A stretch of DNA of 8,547 nucleotides from Clostridiales bacterium. GTDB lineage: Bacteria; Bacillota; Clostridia; Christensenellales; CAG-138. Position numbers and translations under genes: made by a program. A model generated the notes under the pieces. That model did not search any database. It was not told where the DNA came from and saw nothing but the letters and a program-made list of their open reading frames with translations. This document shows, piece by piece, positions 5,544-8,547 of this stretch (its first letter is position 1; every line of letters starts with the position of its first letter). The stretch spans positions 1 through 8,547 of the forward strand of contig DNFZ01000035.1 in assembly GCA_003486785.1 (NCBI GenBank), written 5' to 3'.

Positions 5544-6470
5544 ATGGCGAATATGAGCGACATCCGCTTTCACATCAAGAGCGTAAAGCAAACGCGCCAG
5601 ATCACCAACGCCATGCACATGGTCTCCGCGGCGCGCATGCGCAGAGCCCTCGACGGCATCGCGCAAAACCGCGCATACTTCTTTCACGCACTGGATATCA
5701 TCGTAGACATACTCAACCACACAGGCGACATCTCGCATCCATATCTTCGGCATCGCGCGGGAAACAAGGTCGCCTACATCGTCGTCTCCGGCGAAAAAGG
5801 GCTCTCCGGCTCCTATAACCACGCCGTGCTCTCGCTGGCGGACAAGCTCATGGCGGATAAAAACGTTGTGAAGCTCTACACCATCGGCAGCGTGGGCACC
5901 TCGCACTTCTTGCGCCGCGGCATCATGCCGGACCGAAGATTTGAGCGTCTTGCGGAAAAGCCCAGGCTCGACCAGGTGCGAAGGCTCATGACCATCCTCA
6001 TCGCGCAGTATGACCGCGGGGAGATCGACGAGCTTCGCATCGTCTATACGCGCTTCATCAACACGCTCGCGCGTGAGCCCATGGAGCAAAAGCTCTTGCC
6101 CATCGAGCTCAACGACTTCAAGCGCGGCAGGCCCACGAGCACGGAGGACGAGGCGTATGACCGCTCCTTCATCCTCTACGACCCTTCGCCTAAGGAGGTG
6201 CTCAACGCGCTGATACCGCAGCTGCTCATCGGTTATGTGTACGGTGCGATCGTACATGCCTATGCGAGCGAAAACTGCTCCCGCATGACCGCGATGGACA
6301 ACGCCACGCGCAGCGCGGATAAGATGATCGACAAGCTCACACAGCAATATCATGCCGTGCGCCAGCTCACCATCACCAACGAACTCACCGATATCATAGG
6401 CGCGGCAAACGCTGCAAACGCGGAAAGAGCGGCAAGAACCGCCCATCATCCGGAGGAGAATCACGCATGA
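5544..6470 (+). CDS. atpG: ATP synthase gamma subunit (central rotor shaft)
   Basis: This 308-residue protein forms the asymmetric shaft that couples c-ring rotation to the three catalytic sites. The N-terminal helix (DIRFHIKSVKQTRQITNAM, 6-24, then HMVSAARMRRAL) and the C-terminal helix (ENCSRMTAMDNATRSADKMI, then ITNELTDIIG) are the two strands of the family coiled coil. The central Rossmann-like domain is also recognisable (VAYIVVSGEKGLSGSYN). Families typically end just after the ITxEIxEIVxGA motif; here about 17 more residues follow (292-308), rich in Ala, Arg, His and Glu. AAGGAG ahead of the ATG supports the start. The stop overlaps the atpD start in an ATGA, and the atpD ribosome site lies inside the C-terminal codons, so gamma and beta are coupled. 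Confidence 0.95.
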   Translation: MANMSDIRFHIKSVKQTRQITNAMHMVSAARMRRALDGIAQNRAYFFHALDIIVDILNHTGDISHPYLRHRAGNKVAYIVVSGEKGLSGSYNHAVLSLADKLMADKNVVKLYTIGSVGTSHFLRRGIMPDRRFERLAEKPRLDQVRRLMTILIAQYDRGEIDELRIVYTRFINTLAREPMEQKLLPIELNDFKRGRPTSTEDEAYDRSFILYDPSPKEVLNALIPQLLIGYVYGAIVHAYASENCSRMTAMDNATRSADKMIDKLTQQYHAVRQLTITNELTDIIGAANAANAERAARTAHHPEENHA

Positions 6471-7876
6471 CGCATCAAGAACAAACCGGCAGCATCGTCC
6501 GCATCATAGGCCCCGTGCTGGATGTGCGCTTCAACGAGGGCAGCGAGCCGCAGCTCAAGACCCTGCTCGTCACCCAGACCGAGCCGCCTGTGCACATTGA
6601 GGTTGTGCAGCATTTCGCGCCCGGCGTGGTGCGCGCCATCGCGCTTGAACCCACGGAAGGGCTCTCCTGCGGCATTTCGGTGCGCAACACCTTAGCGGGC
6701 ATCCGCGTTCCCGTCGGCGAAGCCGTGTTCGGCCGCGTGATCGACTGTCTCGGCCGTCCTATCGACGGGCTCGGCCCCATCGATGCACCCCGGCGTGACG
6801 TGCATCAGGCGCCGCCTTCGTTTATGCATCAGCGGCCCTCTACCACGCTGTTTGAAACGGGCATCAAGGTCATCGACCTGCTCGCGCCCTATCCCGTCGG
6901 CGGCAAAATCGGCCTCTTCGGCGGCGCGGGCGTTGGCAAAACGGTGCTGATTCTCGAGCTCATCCACAACATCGCAAAAAACCGCGGCGGCTACAGCGTC
7001 TTTACAGGTGTTGGCGAGCGCAGCCGCGAGGGCACGGATCTGATCGCGGACATGCGAGAAAGCGGCGTCATCGCGCGCACGTCCCTGGCGTTTGGCCAGA
7101 TGAACGAGCCGCCGGGATCGCGCATGCGCGTGGCGCTTGCCGGGCTCTCGATGGCGGAATACATCCGCGACGAGATGCATCAGGACGTGCTGCTTTTCAT
7201 CGACAATATCTTCCGCTTTGTACAGGCGGGAAACGAGGTCTCCGCGCTGCTGGGGCGTATGCCTAGCGCGGTCGGCTACCAGCCTACGCTAGCCAACGAA
7301 TTGGGCGAACTTGAAGAGCGCATCGCAAGCACGCCGCACGGCTCCATCACCTCCGTGCAGGCCATCTATGTGCCCGCGGACGATCTGACCGACCCTGCGC
7401 CGGCAACGATTTTCTCGCACCTCGATGCGACCACCGTGCTCTCCCGCTCGATTGCTGAAATCGGCATCTATCCCGCGGTCGATCCGCTTGCGTCGTCCTC
7501 ACGCATACTGGAACCCGCTATCGTGGGTGAGCGGCATTACCGCGTGGCCCGCCGTGTACAGGAGACGTTGCAGCGCTATCACGAGTTGCAGGACATCATC
7601 GCCATTCTCGGCATGGATGAGCTCTCCGATGACGACAGGCAGACCGTTTACCGCGCAAGAAAGATCCAAAACTTCCTCTCCCAGCCCATGCACGTCGCCG
7701 AAGTCTACAGCGGCCAACCCGGCTGCTCGGTTTCGCTATCGGACACGATTGCGAGCTTTGAGGAGATTGTAGACGGCAAGGCGGACGAGATTCCGGAGTC
7801 GCTCTTTCTGCTGGCGGGCGGCATCAGCGAGGTGCATGCACGCTACGCCGAGATGAAGAAGAACGCGCAGGCGTAA
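6467..7876 (+). CDS. atpD: ATP synthase beta subunit (catalytic)
   Basis: The 469-residue length is normal. The catalytic machinery is present: Walker A GGAGVGKT (152-159), general-base glutamate E184 with R185 in GVGERSREG, Walker B LLFIDN (242-247), and the DELSDDD loop (384-390) that contacts gamma. The adenine-pocket segment YPAVDPLASSSR (335-346) is also conserved. Two substitutions in otherwise near-invariant motifs are visible: EGND reads EGTD (T190), and IFRFTQAG reads IFRFVQAG (V252). The start overlaps the atpG stop by four bases. GGAGGAG (6452-6458), eight bases upstream, is the ribosome site. A 106-base spacer follows before epsilon. Confidence 0.97.
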   Translation: MTHQEQTGSIVRIIGPVLDVRFNEGSEPQLKTLLVTQTEPPVHIEVVQHFAPGVVRAIALEPTEGLSCGISVRNTLAGIRVPVGEAVFGRVIDCLGRPIDGLGPIDAPRRDVHQAPPSFMHQRPSTTLFETGIKVIDLLAPYPVGGKIGLFGGAGVGKTVLILELIHNIAKNRGGYSVFTGVGERSREGTDLIADMRESGVIARTSLAFGQMNEPPGSRMRVALAGLSMAEYIRDEMHQDVLLFIDNIFRFVQAGNEVSALLGRMPSAVGYQPTLANELGELEERIASTPHGSITSVQAIYVPADDLTDPAPATIFSHLDATTVLSRSIAEIGIYPAVDPLASSSRILEPAIVGERHYRVARRVQETLQRYHELQDIIAILGMDELSDDDRQTVYRARKIQNFLSQPMHVAEVYSGQPGCSVSLSDTIASFEEIVDGKADEIPESLFLLAGGISEVHARYAEMKKNAQA

Positions 7877-7982
7877 TCCACCCTTGCATAACACGCTTAT
7901 TTGATCAGAAGCGATTATTTGATTGATCGCATGAACCACATTCAGCGGACACGATTGCGCACGCGATCGGAGAGGAGAGAGC

Positions 7983-8411
7983 ATGGCAAAGCCGTTTCGC
8001 CTGCTGGTGGCTACGCCGGAGCGGGAGTTTTTCAGCGGAGAAGTCGTCTCCGTCATCGTGCAGTCCATCGCAGGTACGCTCGGCGTAATGGCGGATCATG
8101 TTCCGATGGTCTCCGCGCTGGATGTCGGCGCGCTCATCATCCAAACGGATGAGCAAAGCAGGCGCACGGCATTTCACTCCGAAGGGTTTATCGAGGTGCG
8201 GCCGGAGTGCGTCTATATCCTCGCGCAGGCCTGCGAATGGCCGGAGGAGATCGACGAAAAACGCGCGCTGGAAGCCGAGCTGCGCGCGCAGGAACGTCTG
8301 GCGCAGGAGAGCGCGGACGAGCCCGTGTCCATGGGGCACAGCAAGGTTGCCCTCATGCGCGCGATGACGCGACGCAGGATCAAGTCTATGTCCTCGATTG
8401 GAACAAAATAG
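7983..8411 (+). CDS. atpC: ATP synthase epsilon subunit
   Basis: Epsilon sits at the foot of gamma, contacts the c-ring, and inhibits ATP hydrolysis through its C-terminal helices. The 142 residues show the N-terminal beta-sandwich (about 4-85: RLLVATPEREFFSGEV, GTLGVMADHVPMV, AFHSEGFIEV) and the C-terminal helical hairpin (88-135). I90-D91-x-x-R94-A95 fits the ATP-binding motif described for epsilon of thermophilic Bacillus PS3, so ATP-sensitive inhibition is plausible. The usual GGF before the last strands is EGF here. AGGAGA (7973-7978) supports the start. The last ten codons (residues 133-142) lie inside the tandem repeat that also carries the terminator, so the C-terminal end may be repeat-derived. 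Confidence 0.95.
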   Translation: MAKPFRLLVATPEREFFSGEVVSVIVQSIAGTLGVMADHVPMVSALDVGALIIQTDEQSRRTAFHSEGFIEVRPECVYILAQACEWPEEIDEKRALEAELRAQERLAQESADEPVSMGHSKVALMRAMTRRRIKSMSSIGTK

Positions 8412-8429
8412 AACTTCACGCTTGCTGAA

Positions 8430-8457
8430 AAAGCGCACCGGCAAAACGGCGCGTTTT
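8430..8457 (+). terminator. Stem-loop terminator after atpC
   Basis: AAAGCGCACCG (8430-8440) pairs with CGGCGCGTTTT (8447-8457) around a GCAAAA loop. This gives ten pairs, one of them G-U, plus one A-C mismatch. It lies 19 bases after the atpC stop. The T-run is short and partly inside the stem, so it may be a weak or bidirectional terminator. Confidence 0.65.
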
Positions 8458-8519
8458 CTCGGAATTTTGATAAAGTCTATGCTCTCGACTGGAGCAAAAC
8501 AGAGCTTCTCGCTGCTTAA

Positions 8520-8547
8520 AAAGCGCACCGGCAAAACGGCGCGTTTT
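8520..8547 (+). terminator. Second, identical stem-loop terminator
   Basis: This is a base-for-base copy of the previous stem-loop, 90 bases further on, within repeat copy 2. Any T-run beyond the four visible bases is cut by the window end. Two in series would strengthen termination after the atp operon. Confidence 0.55.

Larger units (their letters stand above)
8378..8547 (+). repeat. Tandem ~90-bp repeat, two copies seen
   Basis: Copy 1 (8378-8457) and copy 2 (8469-8547) align with about nine substitutions and one single-base gap. The last 29 bases, which hold the terminator stem, are identical. Copy 1 begins within atpC at codon 133. Copy 2 runs to the window edge, so more copies may follow. 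Identity concentrated in the stem-loop half suggests conservation of RNA structure or recent correction between copies. Confidence 0.85.

Noticed and set aside
5478..6464. Long minus-strand open frame opposite atpG (328 codons)
   Set aside because: It spans almost exactly the gamma gene and has no family motif. The plus strand encodes a clear gamma subunit.
7901..8152. Small plus-strand frame overlapping atpC
   Set aside because: It lies mostly inside epsilon in another frame, has an Arg-rich composition typical of shadow frames, and has no ribosome site of note.
1546..8411. Second-type Na+ N-ATPase operon
   Set aside because: Gene order (I-a-c-b-alpha-gamma-beta-epsilon) and the presence of gamma in the canonical place fit a standard F-type operon. 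Only the small first protein recalls AtpR.
7905..8534. Minus-strand open frame with repeated LPVRF-like peptides
   Set aside because: The repeated peptides simply reflect the tandem DNA repeat. The rest lies opposite atpC, and no ribosome site or motif was seen.

Overview
The window is bacterial, moderately GC-rich and densely coded on the + strand. It holds the 3' end of a class I ribonucleotide reductase operon (end of nrdA, then complete nrdB) followed by a complete F-type ATP synthase operon. Sequence style suggests a GC-rich member of the Bacillota, Clostridia-like: the a subunit carries a GLRPPTTDL-like motif, the c subunit has an EST ion site, and Shine-Dalgarno sites are strong. This placement is inference from motifs only; no search was run.

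Layout. Positions 1-66 encode the last 21 residues of NrdA with its C-terminal C-A-A-C redox tail. nrdB (104-1147) keeps all six metal ligands and the radical tyrosine, and an intrinsic terminator follows it. Positions 1148-1545 are non-coding and hold that terminator, two good sigma-70/sigma-A type promoters and a structured leader. The atp operon then reads: small AtpI-like membrane protein (1546-1815), a/atpB (1816-2727), c/atpE (2834-3067), b/atpF (3088-3564), alpha/atpA (3691-5481), gamma/atpG (5544-6470), beta/atpD (6467-7876), epsilon/atpC (7983-8411). A stem-loop terminator lies after atpC, and it belongs to a degenerate repeat of about 90 bp present in tandem at the window end.

Main discovery. 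There is no atpH (delta) gene at its canonical place between b and alpha. Instead the alpha protein is 596 residues long. Its first ~73 residues look like the C-terminal domain of delta/OSCP, the half that binds the b stalk, followed by a ~25-residue linker and a complete alpha subunit. The delta N-terminal domain, which normally caps the three alpha N-termini, is not encoded here. Because F1 holds three alpha subunits, the fusion predicts three delta-C domains per enzyme where there is normally one delta, which would require a rebuilt peripheral stalk.

Secondary oddities. The c subunit keeps the E-S-T half of the Na+ site but has Met where Na+ enzymes have Gln. The a subunit has an N-terminal extension with two extra hydrophobic segments. 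Gamma has a ~17-residue C-terminal tail that would emerge near the remodelled top of F1. The tandem repeat runs into the last codons of atpC. The catalytic residues of alpha and beta are intact, so the enzyme looks functional rather than decayed.
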